In this document: positions 12,727 to 24,600 of the stretch, piece after piece | How the letters are laid out: each line of letters starts with the position of its first letter | Numbering within the stretch: position 1 is the first letter of the stretch | Source: Blattamonas nauphoetae | Taxonomy: Eukaryota > Preaxostyla > Oxymonadida | Assembly: GCA_033064195.1 (NCBI GenBank) | Contig: JARBJD010000048.1 | Span: 272,994-336,993, forward strand | Length of the DNA stretch: 64,000 nucleotides | Reading direction: 5' to 3' | Translations under genes and position numbers: made by a program | The notes under the pieces: generated by a model | What the model saw: the letters and a program-made list of their open reading frames with translations, nothing else | Databases searched by the model: none | Told to the model about the DNA's origin: nothing

Positions 12727-13644
12727 GCAGAGAGATCGAATATATGCTTCGGAAGGAACAATAACTCGCTCAAAGAGTATGTTGTTCATCTGAGCGTGTT
12801 TAGCCGCATCAGCTGCATCGGGACATTCAGGATTCCGTCCAGTGTTGGAGAAATGGACGATAGCATTTTCAGAACATGAACGTGGAGATTGCTCGACAAC
12901 GGCAGTGAGACTGTGTGCGGTTTGATGATATTCATGATGCCCGAAACCACATCACAATTCAGCATCTTCATCGTGTTGGCTGTTGAACATTTCATCAACA
13001 TTGATTCCAAGAGATTTAGGGCAGACCCAACAATTCGGTGATCAGAAAAAGCAACAAGTGACCAGAGCGCTTCGATAAAGCCAATCACAGGATCGTCATG
13101 TTCAGGAACCAATCCAAACAGCAAATCATTTGCGTGAAAACGACTTTCATATGGAGAGATGGCTTTCAAGAAGTCTATTGCCTTCTCCACGAGTACGTCA
13201 TCAAGGGTATCTTCCTCCTTAATGACAGTGGCGAGTGATTGAAAGATTGTTGAGGCTGTGTTCATCGAGAATCTTGAGGAGAGATTTACTTCCAAAAATA
13301 AGGCTGATAATGAAACATTGTTTGAAGCAATCAAGCGCATATGTGCTGATGTATTGATACTAGTTGGTCTGGAGCCATTCATCCTCGTTGTTAAGTGAAT
13401 TGATGTTGATCGGACCATGAAGGCATCAGGTCCTAATCGTCTTATGTCAACGTATCATGGTAGTGATTCACAAACAGTCTCATTCAACTTTTTTGGTGAT
13501 GTAAGTTGTTTTGCACAAATCCCTAAAAATAGAGAGATCAAACCATTGTCAGCGGTTCTTGACATTTTACGGTCCATTTTCACTCGAGCACATGATGGTG
13601 TGTCGATTCTCACTTTCATCTTTTTATTCTCTCCTCTCTGTGCC

Positions 13645-15042
13645 ATGTGTCGTATTTTTCACGCCTCCCAGATTCTTCTCATCATTTCAATTCTTCATTG
13701 CGACACACCAGCCAGGTGTGAGTATGACGCCATTTTGGGGAACTGGACACTCTCTATTGGTAGCTATATCGACAATACTCGTCGTGACTGTCCAAACGAA
13801 GATCCGATTGAGGTGAAGGAAACAAGAGTCATCGAACTCATCAAACCCAACCTTGTTGTCGATGGGAAGGGAAAAATCCTCGGAAACTGGACACAAGTTT
13901 GCTGGGAAGGCGTGGACATCTTCATTGATGATCTACACTTCTTTACTTTTTGGAAATACGAAGAGACAGAGAAAGGTGTATTCGTGACAGATTGCACACA
14001 AACCATGCAGGGATGGGTGAGAGAGAATGTTGTCGAACCGAAACAGATGGCTTGCTTCACCGGAATGAAAGTCGGAAAAAATGCACATCAAACTGAACCA
14101 AGACTGATCAAAACCAAAATGTCAGAGTCTGGAAAACAACTCGACAGGCCCCTTCCACCCGCCCCAGTCGCATCAAATCGCGCCCACATCGCCAAGCTTG
14201 CCAAAAACCTCGACTGGAGCAACATTTCAGGGAAAAGCTACACAGATCCAGTGCTCGAACAAAATGCGTGCGGATCGTGTTATATCCACGCAACACTTGG
14301 CGCACTGGAGTCCCGTCTTTTAATCGAATCGAGTGGTGATGTCTCCGCTCTCCTTTCAGTCCAAGACGTCTTATCATGCAGTCATTATGGCCAACAGTGC
14401 AAAGGAGGGTGGCTTCCCGAAGTTGCTGGATATTTGAAGGACCACGGTGCAGTGGATGCCAAGTGTTTCCCGTACGAGAACGAGGTACTGCCAGCCTGCT
14501 CACTCAGCTGTGACACGCCAACCCGTAAGTTTTATCCTGCCTATTCCAGCTATGTTGGAGGGTTCTATGGGAACTCCAGCGAAGAGGCCATGATAGCTGC
14601 ACTCCAAAGTGGGCCGATTGTGGTCAATATTTATTATTCTCTCCCGTCCCTGTTGAATTACAAGAGCGGAATTTACGTTCCGACAGAATCGCCTGAAGAA
14701 CAGAATAAGACCATCGACCATTGTGTGGTGCTTGTGGGATACGGCGAGGAGAACGGTGTTCCATTTTGGAAGATAAAGAACAGTTTTGGGCAGAACTGGG
14801 GGGAGAATGGGTATGCCCGCATCTACCGCGGAAACAACACTATCCAGATTGAATCCATGGCGGAGGTGATTTATCCACTCTACACGCCCCAGAAGAAGGC
14901 AGCTACTTTTCTGAAATTGCCCGAATTCTGGATGATGATGATTAGCGCTGGCTTTGTGTTCCTGCTTCTCATTGTGGCTGTTTCGTTGGCCTGCGCGAAG
15001 AGATCACAGTCATCAACGAAGAAGGATTACCAAAAATTCTGA
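13645..15042 (+). CDS. Cathepsin C-like (dipeptidyl peptidase 1) cysteine protease with C-terminal membrane anchor
   Basis: Single exon, 465 residues from the ATG at 13645. The longer frame upstream lacks sense, whereas this start is followed at once by a hydrophobic signal peptide ending near DTPARCEY. Residues about 22-145 match the cathepsin C exclusion domain: DTPA.C.Y..(I/L)LGNW, the FWKYEE segment, then MQGWV and ACFTG. The papain-fold peptidase follows. The catalytic Cys is at 212 (NACGSCY), His at 359 (DHCVVLVGYG) and Asn at 379 (KNSFGQNWGENGY). The usual Trp of KNSWG is Phe here. Residues about 429-451 form a transmembrane helix with a short basic tail, so the enzyme should be a type I protein of lysosome-like or surface membranes. 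That anchor is not part of animal cathepsin C. It would remove dipeptides from protein N-termini. Confidence 0.93.
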   Translation: MCRIFHASQILLIISILHCDTPARCEYDAILGNWTLSIGSYIDNTRRDCPNEDPIEVKETRVIELIKPNLVVDGKGKILGNWTQVCWEGVDIFIDDLHFFTFWKYEETEKGVFVTDCTQTMQGWVRENVVEPKQMACFTGMKVGKNAHQTEPRLIKTKMSESGKQLDRPLPPAPVASNRAHIAKLAKNLDWSNISGKSYTDPVLEQNACGSCYIHATLGALESRLLIESSGDVSALLSVQDVLSCSHYGQQCKGGWLPEVAGYLKDHGAVDAKCFPYENEVLPACSLSCDTPTRKFYPAYSSYVGGFYGNSSEEAMIAALQSGPIVVNIYYSLPSLLNYKSGIYVPTESPEEQNKTIDHCVVLVGYGEENGVPFWKIKNSFGQNWGENGYARIYRGNNTIQIESMAEVIYPLYTPQKKAATFLKLPEFWMMMISAGFVFLLLIVAVSLACAKRSQSSTKKDYQKF

Positions 15043-15370
15043 CAGAATGAGAACATAACGAAGAGGAAGCTCCTCTTTTCTTCTTTTGTTCATTATTTCA
15101 CTATTTGTTTGTTATCTGATGGTTTATGTTGAAAAGTTGGCCTGTTAAGCTGTGTCCAACAGCATGGGCATTGTCCTGTCCAGTGTCTAGTGTCCTATTG
15201 CGGAGTCGAGAGCTGTGAGCCATAATATTGTTACTCAAGTCCGAACAAAAGTTCTCCGGGGTCGATGGAAATTAAAAGTGTTGTCAATTGGCAGATGAAA
15301 TGAACCAACATGTCAAGAGATTTTTCCGACTTGAATCGTCTGTTAGGCTCAATGGAATGTGAGGACAAAG
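15043..15370. other. Intergenic spacer before HELX-A
   Basis: About 330 bases between the protease stop and the point where homology to HELX intron 1 begins. I see no open frame or repeat here. The first part is T-rich and probably serves as the protease 3' end. Confidence 0.4.
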
Positions 15371-16056
15371 ATCTAACCATGATTCAAGTTTCACTTTGGG
15401 AAATCACGTTCCCCGAGTTTTCAACGAACCTGAAGACACGTCTTCGCTCATTTTTTCGGTGAGCCTGCTGTATTCCCATTTTTGTCTTCGATCTCTATTC
15501 ATCCACGCAATACCAGTAAATTTGACTGGAACAACGAGAATATTCGAGATGAACCCGACAAACTTGTCATTAACGCCTGAACAATACGCGGAATTGGAGA
15601 AACAATTTCAGATGAGACTTACAGATTCTTGTGCCGAACTAATCACTCGTCGATTCTTCTTCGCCGACGATTCTTTAATCGATCCAGTTTTGCACAATCT
15701 GCAGAATATTGATTGTGTTCATACATTTGGCGAAGATATTGTGGAGAACAAATCAGCGGGATGGATTGACTTCACGTCGCAGATTCCACTCTTCTCTTTC
15801 GATTGTTCGTTTGGGCTCGACGCTTATGATCCTATTCCAAAAGTGGTGTGCATCCCTCGCTGTTGTAACTGTCTGCAGCATTTCATGTCGATGTATCTGA
15901 GTTTGTGCTTTGGAATCCAAACACTCCACGTTTGTCATGTTCCGCATGTGAAGTTGTCAGAAGAGAATATCTTCTTTGATCTTGCCTTCACCGCACATCT
16001 ATGTTTGTTTGATTCGTTTTTATTCTTTTCAGTGCCAGTGAACAACTCGTCTTTCC

Positions 16057-19000
16057 AGAGGAGCTCCCTTACCAGTCGCTCCTCACAAACCTTCAGCTCC
16101 CACTCCATTGAGATACAGTCCGTGAAGTGGCCCATAGGTCCTTACAATCCAAATAGATTCAACAATTCCAGTTTTTTGCATCCCACCGGTGTCATATCTA
16201 CTCGGTCGATTCCTCGGGAGTAAGTTCCGAGACTCCGGAAGGCTTATTTTATGAACACGAAGACAACTTAAAGACGAGTTCCATCAGCCGTTTCCTCGAC
16301 GCCAACTTCAATTTTCAGTCTAATTAGCAGTACACTCAATCAATGATTCAGCAAGCATCATGAAACACCGTTTAAACGACGGAAAAAGACATCAAGCAAC
16401 ACAAAACAGTGATCACAAGATCAAACACAATTTCGTCAAGTTTATTCTCCTCCGATCATTAGAGAAGAATATATCAGCCTACGTCATAAAGGAGAGGATG
16501 GGATGATGCATCGAAATCTTTAAGTTACAAAACACTTCCGCATCCTCACGCAAATCAACTCTTTAGTCAACGAAGTTGAAGGCCTTGAAGAAGGCAGGAT
16601 GACACCGGATAAATCATGACCCTGAGTCAAACAATTGATCACCTTGGAATATGAGGGTATTCATATGCTGTCTTCTCCGATTTCAGCACCGCCGAACATC
16701 GCATCAGGAGGCCCAAGAGGTGGTTCTCTACTGTTACAAGGAGGAACTAAGCAAGACATGATTGTTCGATCATTTCCATATTAGACAGCTCGCGTCAGTT
16801 TTGGCCATGATGAATGAAGGATAAACACCACCAAGCGAAACAAGCCAAAAGAGCAGATATCTGCACGGATGCACCATTGATTCAACGCAAACCATCACAG
16901 ACGATTAGCCACGCCATTCTTTCGGTCGTCCAGGCCCCTTCGATCGACATACTAACATCATCACGCTCGAAGGAGAGTAACACGAGGTGAAGACACCTAG
17001 AAGTGGCGCTAGAGGGGTCGCGATATCCTACAGGGGGTAACATAGTTCTCAAATTTCACATGACCCCAGGAATGGCCAATACTACTTCGGCTAGTATTGG
17101 ATGGAACCTGGAAATCAAGTCATGGGAGAATGCGCATCTCCATCAAGAAGAGCGTTACACAGTATGGAGGAAATGAAGTGCAGGCTCACAAAGTCCCACT
17201 TTCGCACAGATCGGGTCACATCGGGATCCCGACATTCAATGGACTCTCGCTGTACTCGGAGTTCACTATTTTATCACTTTCCTGAAGAAGTTCAACAAAT
17301 GCAGCACGTATCTTGCAGACGTTCGGAAGCAATCTAACACCTCCGCCTATGCTGATCAAATGAATACTTTCTGAGCGTGAGATAGTTTGTCTTCAAATCC
17401 ATGGAAGAAGCGAGACTCTCATACTCACGGAGGAGTCACTCGTATTAAGAACCAGTGTCGAATCAGTGACCCTGAGCCAGCATCTTGAAGGTCTCGACCT
17501 GTCCTTCAGGCTTCTCGCAGCTTTATCAATCCCTTCAATGTCATCAACTCACATCCACCAGTTTCCTTCTCAACATATTATCAATACTCCTAGAGGCAAT
17601 TCCGCCTCATTATCCTCGGACAAACTGCCCTTGGATGTCACTAGAAGTTCATGAGATGTCTAACAACGGGGGTGAAGATCGTCAGTCACGCTGTCCGAGA
17701 AAATTGTCCTCCACAACTTTCACTATGACCAGAACCACCAATTACTCGCCATCAGCAGGGTCATGGACTGTCAGACAGGGAGTGGCGTGTGAATCTGAGA
17801 GAATGCTGAAGACCAGATTTGCTTCTCTCGAAACAAACAAATCACCTCGCGCGTGTCTCAGCTATCACTCGCATCCCGTTTAAAGGGAAAACTAACGACA
17901 TGGAAGTCAGTTTATCAGACGTGTGGAGAAGACGCATCTTTGTATTGGACGTGGTGGTCAATAGCTGGTGCTCTCGAGATCACGTTGTCAATCTCCTCGA
18001 ATGACCCAGTGTGCAAGACACATTTGATCGACTCTCCGATCCAGTCACCTCACCTTGTTCCAGTCAACACACCACAACCATCACAACGTCAAACTGTCAA
18101 ACGAGCACGTGATGTTCACGAAGATCCCTCTCGCAGCGTTCCTTCGTCCACCGCAATCGTAGAACGAACACTCACCATTCTCGTTTTCCCCCACCGTCCA
18201 CCATAAATCAGGTCCGGCTGCTGTGGTCGAGCTCGTCAAGACTTTGGTCGGCCCGCCCCTTCCTAATCCAATCACATCCTCCCCTGTTCATCACTGGAGC
18301 CGTGCATGTTCACATTTCCAGTGGCTCTCTCAAAGCAGCGGTTTGTCGCCCATCAACTCCGCTGTGAGTACGAGTCCTGTCCATACAGACAGTGTGGTGG
18401 ACTGGTCCGACATTTATGTGAAGGATGAGAACAGTATCGGGATTTCCGTCAATGCCTTCAGAGTTGCGGCAACAGGCCAACGTTCGGCAATTCACCTCGT
18501 TTATGCTTTCTGGAGAAAGCCACCCGCACCAATTTAATCCCGACTCCGTGTAAGCTTTCACAGCTGTGTTAGGTATTATCAATTATACCCCCGTCTCACC
18601 GACAACTGTATCATCCCCGATGATGCATTCGTTCCTGTCACGGCATCAATCTCATCCACAGTACTCTAGCAATGAATCGAAGACTCCCCCTCCCAATTCA
18701 AAGAAAGATATCAGATTCGGGAGTCTCTTCAACCAATCGGTCGGCTACAGGTCCTCTCAAACACACATCGTCTTCTCAATCGACGCTCAGCTCTTTACAG
18801 GAGCTGGGGCAGTACATCCGATCAGTTCTCCAAGAATAGAACTAGATTTCACAGAGGGGTGGATTCAGCTTAAACATGACAGATACAAAAATAACCTCCC
18901 AAAAAAGACTTCAGACTGTTAAATGCAGGAGCAACCACGACTCATGGAAACACAGCTTGACCCCTTCGGCCTTACGGAGAAGGCGGTCGTTGGTCCAGTG

Positions 19001-20380
19001 ACGAGGTATTCAAGATTCTACTGAGAAACAACGCATCGTCAACGAAGACTCAACAAGCAATCATGACTAAATCGGTGATGTTTCATGCAAGCTCGTTCGA
19101 ATATATCATTTCGGGGACACACCTATTTTCAATTGGACAATTCCCCTCCCGTCATTTGGGTGGGCTGCGCTTTAATCGAAACTATTCGTTAGTCCTCTAT
19201 CACCGTCGGTGAAGATCAAACGATGATCCACAGCCTTGGATGAGGATAGGGAAGCTGACCTGATGGCGGAGGGTCAACCCAGAACTACCAATTCTTTCAC
19301 TCCTCAACGAGTACGCGAGCGGATCAGCAGACATTGACATGGAGAGTGTTTCTCTCTCCACTTAAAGAAGCCTCGATATGGTTGAGTCTGACGGATGAGT
19401 CAATTTTTAGGGAAGAGGCGATTACTGAACTTGTTCTGACGTTGATCGTTGACCACGATGTATCGCTCAGAAAGGTGGTCAACCTCTCTCTTTCCACACA
19501 ACGATTTGCACAACCGCACCGTTCGAACCGAAGATGAGTGGTGCTTTCTCGTCACTCGCGAGACACAGTCGAGATGCATTCGCTGTTAGTTAGCGGCTCC
19601 ATCAGCAGTATCAAGCCCAGCGCTCCCGGTAGTGGTTCATCAGCGACGAGGGGAACATGTACAGTGGAGCGAACAGTCATCCTCTCGCCTCTTGAGGAGA
19701 CCCGCTGTGACATAGCATGACAAAGCGTCCATCTCAGCGAAGAAGAGACATACATTGTCAGGGAACTTTCTCCATCAAAGTCTGGTGGAGGAACAGTTCT
19801 ATTAACGATAGACCAGACCACACGCTCCTAAACGAAGGCAAGTGATGCCTTCTCATCGATGAACGAACATCCAATCAGCGGGACACTATTCATGAGAGAA
19901 CTTACATCAGACTAGAAAGTCGACAAACATTCACAGGATCAGACGACTCCAAATCTTCGTTACAGCCACTAAAAGTGGAGTCACGGTCCATTCTGAAGAG
20001 ATATGTTGTTTTTCCTTTCCTCATCTCTGCCGTTCTTCGTCCTCAGCTAGGTTCTTTTCAACTCTCAATGGAGTGGGAGCTGAAGGTTTGTGAGGAGCGA
20101 CTGGTAAGGGAGCTCCTCTTACACAAACCAAAGCTCCCACGGAGTTCAAAAGCTGTCCCAAAAATTTGACGGGTCCCAAGGGTCCCTTGCTCCCTCTCCC
20201 ACCGCTTCTGCGGTAGTTTCTCGGATCATTGGCTCGCCCTGATTCGAGAAAAAGAAGTGATAAAGCTTACAAATGAATCTAATTTGGAGAATAATTATTA
20301 TTGAATGCTATTTGTCTTTTACGACCTATGGGCCACTTCACGGACTGTATCTCAATGGAGTGGGAGCTTTGGTTTGTGTA
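16057..20380. mobile_element. Composite TIR DNA transposon inserted in HELX-A
   Basis: The left end, 16057-16140, begins AGAGGAGCTCCCTTACC and contains CAGCTCCCACTCCATTGAGA. Its inverse recurs at 20063-20119, ending GGTAAGGGAGCTCCTCT, and again at 20323-20380, which starts GACCTATGGGCCACTTCACG. The HELX coding sequence continues directly at 20381 (AAACGTTGC, as in the other copies). The interior of about 3.9 kb has only short, decayed frames, and I cannot identify a transposase. Long terminal inverted repeats would fit a Mutator-like element, but I find no clear 8-11 bp target duplication, so the superfamily is open. Confidence 0.75.
20119..20380. mobile_element. Short TIR element nested at the right end of the composite
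   Basis: About 262 bp bounded by CTTACACAAACCAAAGCTCC at the left and its inverse, ending GGTTTGTGTAAG, at the right. The right end extends into the same inverted repeat used by the large element. It is therefore a small internally deleted member of the same family, placed immediately after the large element's right terminus, or a duplicated end. No coding sequence. Confidence 0.6.
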
Positions 20381-20609
20381 AGAAACGTTGCACTTATGAA
20401 CAATCGTTTGTTTTTCCTCCGCATCTCAATTGATTCAGATGTTCTCTGAGGGATGACCTCATGTCAGCCACGTCCATCTTTTCTCGACTTTCCGACCAAC
20501 TCTTCGACATCGACAATGGTCCTGATTTCTCAACTCCGAATCTCGCTATTGACCCTTTCGATCATCCAGATAATTGGATCGATTTTGAAGAATACATGCT
20601 CGACATTAT

Positions 20610-21621
20610 AGGGGGTTTACTAAGTATGTCCCCTCGAGTTTTCTCACTGTCGACCAGGTCAATTGAGTTAATTTTTTGTCAAGAGTCTTACACTGAGTCA
20701 ATTCATATTTTAAGCAAAGATTTTCAATATCGTATTCATTAAGTCACTCAAATCGCACAAATCTCAAAATGATTCACTGATTTTTCATTCTATGTGAAAC
20801 GATAACTGTGTCAAACTTCTAATTGGAGTGATTATCACCTTTTTCTCTTGATTTTTGCTCTAAACATGCAAAAAAGTCAGATAGATTCGCTGATCTGGTC
20901 GAAACAGTGGATTTCGTTCTGACATCACTCGAATGTTTGTTCAACTCATTTGACTCTATGAATCACCTATTTTATCCTCTTTAAAAATAGGTGAAGTTAT
21001 GAATTAGAAGAAAAGGACCTTTGATCGCAGTCTCTGGCACTCTTTTTGATTTCACACGGCAAAACTCTAACCAAGAATGCAAAAAGTTACATTTGAGGAA
21101 ACGTGTGAAGTTTCACGTTTTTCCAGAAATTCCATCTCATTCTTTAAACTTCAACACAGTACTATCAGAATCGAAGTCTTGTGAGAATCACTCTGGAAAG
21201 TGAACGAGATCAGATTTGAATCGACTCTCTGATGAAGAATGACAAACTTTCCTTGTTTTAACCTCACTTTTTAGAATGTATTGGACGATAGACATCTGTC
21301 ATGTTGTCCTGTCATGATTGTCAAGGATCCTCCGGTTCTCTCCAACCAAGATGATATTCACACAAAGTTCGAGAATTCATGCTGAAGTCATCTCATTAAA
21401 CCAGTTCTCTCATTCTTTTCATCAATCAATGAGTGAATCTGTGAAAACAAAGCAGGAGGAGACATGAAAAAGATAGATTTTCGTGAATAAAGCAATATTG
21501 AAGTAAAATTCGAACTTTAGTCTGTCCGCTGGCTCGGTGTAAGCTCCTGCCTGGTCTTGTTTTCCATCTTCACTCACTGTATATGTAGAAAACCTGAGGG
21601 GACATAATTAGTACACCCCCT
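20610..21621. mobile_element. 1.0-kb TIR element, mariner/MITE-like, in HELX-A
   Basis: The left end reads AGGGGGTTTACTAAGTATGT followed by CCCCTCGAGTTTTC. The right end, reverse-complemented, reads AGGGGGTGTACTAATTATGT followed by CCCCTCAGGTTTTC. This gives terminal inverted repeats of about 34 bp with a few mismatches. The element splits the HELX phrase encoding DII-SGTIDP. The other copies read GACATTATTTCCGG there, and the flanks here are GACATTAT and (T)ATATTTCCGG, so the target duplication is 2-3 bp (TA or TAT). This end type and target fit Tc1/mariner-derived elements, by inference. The interior is AT-rich with no transposase frame. Confidence 0.8.
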
Positions 21622-24600
21622 ATATTTCCGGAACAATTGACCCCGTTTGCCTTTTCATTTGGATGAAATTTGCAGGTCTTGTCGCCACCAGAAACACAGC
21701 CTTTCTTTTCAAAAGCTCGCGTCCTTCTCGACCTCTATTCTGTTGACTCGTTCTTCTTCAAAGATATCTTTGTGAAGCAGGCCGGGAACACATCACCAGA
21801 GACAGAACAAGATGTCTACGACAAATTGGACGCCGAGCCGTCGTGGAATTGGGAGGGGATTTCATTTGAAGTGGAATCGCTCCACACCCTTCTTCCTGAT
21901 TCCGACACTTCCACACTCCGGTCATACACACCTCCTAGCCAGACATCACTCGCTTCTGATCGCAACACGACTGCACTCACCCAATCCTCGGATCTCACAC
22001 TGGATCTCGACCTCAAACCGGAAAGTGATGTGCCTGCCGACAGTTCTGGACTTCAGCATTACAAACTCTCGTTGCTTGCTCCCAATCCAGACAGACCTCC
22101 TCAGATGAAAACAAATCCTTTCATTAGACCCGTAGACTATACCCTGTCTGACCTCTTCTTTCTCTCATCAAATCGAGCCCAAATTCTCACAAACGAGCTC
22201 CCTGAAGATGCTTTCTTGTTTGACTTTCATTTTCTTCTCCATTTTTTGATTTATTCCAGTCAAGCAGATGAGGATGTGCTGACATCTTTGTCCAACGCAG
22301 TCTTCACAATCGAGCAAACAAAATCCTGCCAATGCATCCCGCTCAGCGAGACGCTCTTCACCCACCTCGCACACCTTCTCGATTCCCAGCATCCCAAAAT
22401 CCGTTCCCTCTCTTTCAAACTGGTCTCGCATCTCTTCTCTTCGCCATCCCACAAATCACTCCTCCTGAAACACACACTCGGAGCGATCGACACCTCAGTC
22501 ACAGAATTCTCCCCAGAAATGACTTTCTTTGCTAACACCGCCGTCACCGATCATCTGTTCGCGAACAACCCGACAATCGAGTCGTCCGTCTTCGATGACA
22601 AGATCAAGGTTGTCCTCGCTCCCTACATGACCCCAGCCCAATCTCAATATCTCCTCAGGACTCTGAAAGAGCCTGATCTCATAATGCGTGAAGTCAACAC
22701 TCAACTTCTGGAGAACGACCCACACGTCTCGGAAGTTGAATTCCCTAACTTCCAACTGGTCGAGCCAGTACTCAACGCAGATTCGCCTTTCCGAAGATAC
22801 CTGAAGGAGATCACTCGTCGAACACTTCCAGCACTCTCAGTGATGCATGCTCATCCAAATATCTTCCAACCATTCCTTCGCAACATTCTATCTCCCCCTC
22901 TCCGATTTCAACTATTTTACCAGTTCCTGATGACTACCACTATCCATGGAACCCCACTTCCTCCCGATTTGATTGATTATTATTTGGAGGAAGCAGGGAA
23001 CTTCAACGAAATAACCATCGTAAGTGCTATCTCGTTGTCTCCCCTTGAGTCTAACCAACAATTCCTTTCAACATTCCCAATCGATGTGATGATTGAGAGG
23101 CTCGCCAGACTCCACATGCAAGGAAACCCATCAGCTTTCCTTTGTTTATTCGTTATCCTTGAAAGCACAACACCGCAATTCGTGTCAACTCGACTCCATC
23201 CGTTTCTACTGCGAGGTCTTCAGCTCGTGAACACACAAGGAGAGGTTCCGAATTTTCAACTTCAACTGTTCCACATGACATTGCAATTAATGTCTACTGA
23301 GGAACGATTCCTGTTCAGATGTTTCCCTCCACGCAGGATCTTCACAAGTTGGATCCAAGACTGTGATTCACTCCCAGTTGATCATTGTGTCGGAATGGTT
23401 GTTCAAATGTTCGCTTTCGATGAATGGAGAGAACTCAGTCTATTCCTGTCTCGAAGGAGCTTCGATAAACAATTGAAGGATTTTGATCGGTCTCCACGTC
23501 ACATCACTCCAGAAATGAAAGTATTCCTTCTCACAACATTCGCTCTGCCTGCGACGTTCTACAATCCTCTGTGTCAACTCATCGCTCCCGACACTTGGAA
23601 AGCCTGTCGCCTGGAGGACACTCCGTTGGCCACAGTGATTGATTGCATCAACGACAACTCTGAACACCCTCTCCTCATTCTGGCCATCTGTCGCTCGTTC
23701 TTGTCGAAAGGTCTGCTTTCTTCTCATCTCAACGACTTCTCCATTCTCGTTCCCTTTTGCAGTTGATCTCTATGCTCTGTTTGGAAGTGAGTTCATGATC
23801 CCGCTCCTTCGCCGCTCGTTTGGATCGTTCTCGCCAGTTGTGAACACGGCAGCTCTGATGTTTGTGCGAAGAGTGGTTGATCTTAGAAGTGTTGAGTTGA
23901 ACCTGGCACTGCTGTCACTTTCTGTGTTTTCGATGGTGGTTCGTGCAGTGGAAGGGTCGTCGTATTTGGAGGACTACATGAACGGGACTTACATCCTTTC
24001 TGAGTTGTTGCAGACAGTTGAAGATCGTCTTCACCCCGTTTGCCTTTCTCTTTTGATGAACTCCCCAGAAAACATCATCACCGGACACAGAACCTTTCTT
24101 TTTAAATGCTCTCGGGCTTCTCAACCACCTTTATGTAGAATCGTTAGCTGAACACTTCGTTAAGTTGCAGTCAGGAAAAGTTACGCCTGATACTGTACTC
24201 CCACAATTCATCCAAATGTTTGTGACATTCGACTCCACAATCTCGGAAGACCAATTAAAACGCATCCTCACGCCGATCTACCACGAAAAGTCATCTTTAC
24301 GAGAATATACGAAGGACTTCACACGTCCAACACTTCCAGAACTCTCCCGACTACAGACTCAGCCCTCTTTCTTCCAACACTCCCCAACCTTGTCTTACAC
24401 ACCACGTCTTCGACTGAAAACTTATGTTACCGGAATGTTGGCTATCACAGTTCATGAACTTGCCCTCCCACAAGTTTTGGTTGATTATTATTTGGAGGAA
24501 GCGTGGAAATTCAACGAATTCCTCTCCGTCACTGCTGTTTGTCTGGCTCTTCTGACACCTCATCGTCCATTGTCGTCAACGTTCCCGATCGATGTGATGA

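Larger units (their letters stand above)
11837..13418 (-). pseudogene. ARM-like repeat family gene, split by a transposable element
   Basis: The N-terminal part (13418 to about 12786) encodes a helical-repeat protein of a family I recall as highly multiplied in Blattamonas (phrases such as FLKAISPYESRFHAND and ALNLLESMLMKCS). After a one-base frame change near 12830 the same family continues as NNILFERVIVPSEAYIRSLC and stops at the edge of an inserted element at 12726. On the other side of the insertion, from 12247 down to 11837, the family resumes (NRFSFSGTELTRW, then LREWRISGPCTFQKGRTFIR and ALNSEGFGDEVDQ). Removing the element joins CTGCTCA to AACCGC and restores the family's LCSNRF phrase. 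The gene is therefore broken by the insertion and by at least one frameshift. It starts head-to-head with the cathepsin C gene, 226 bp away. Confidence 0.85.

Noticed and set aside
16141-20050. Intact protein genes inside the composite element
   Set aside because: Frames are short, on both strands, without consistent start, splice or family signal. I assign no protein.
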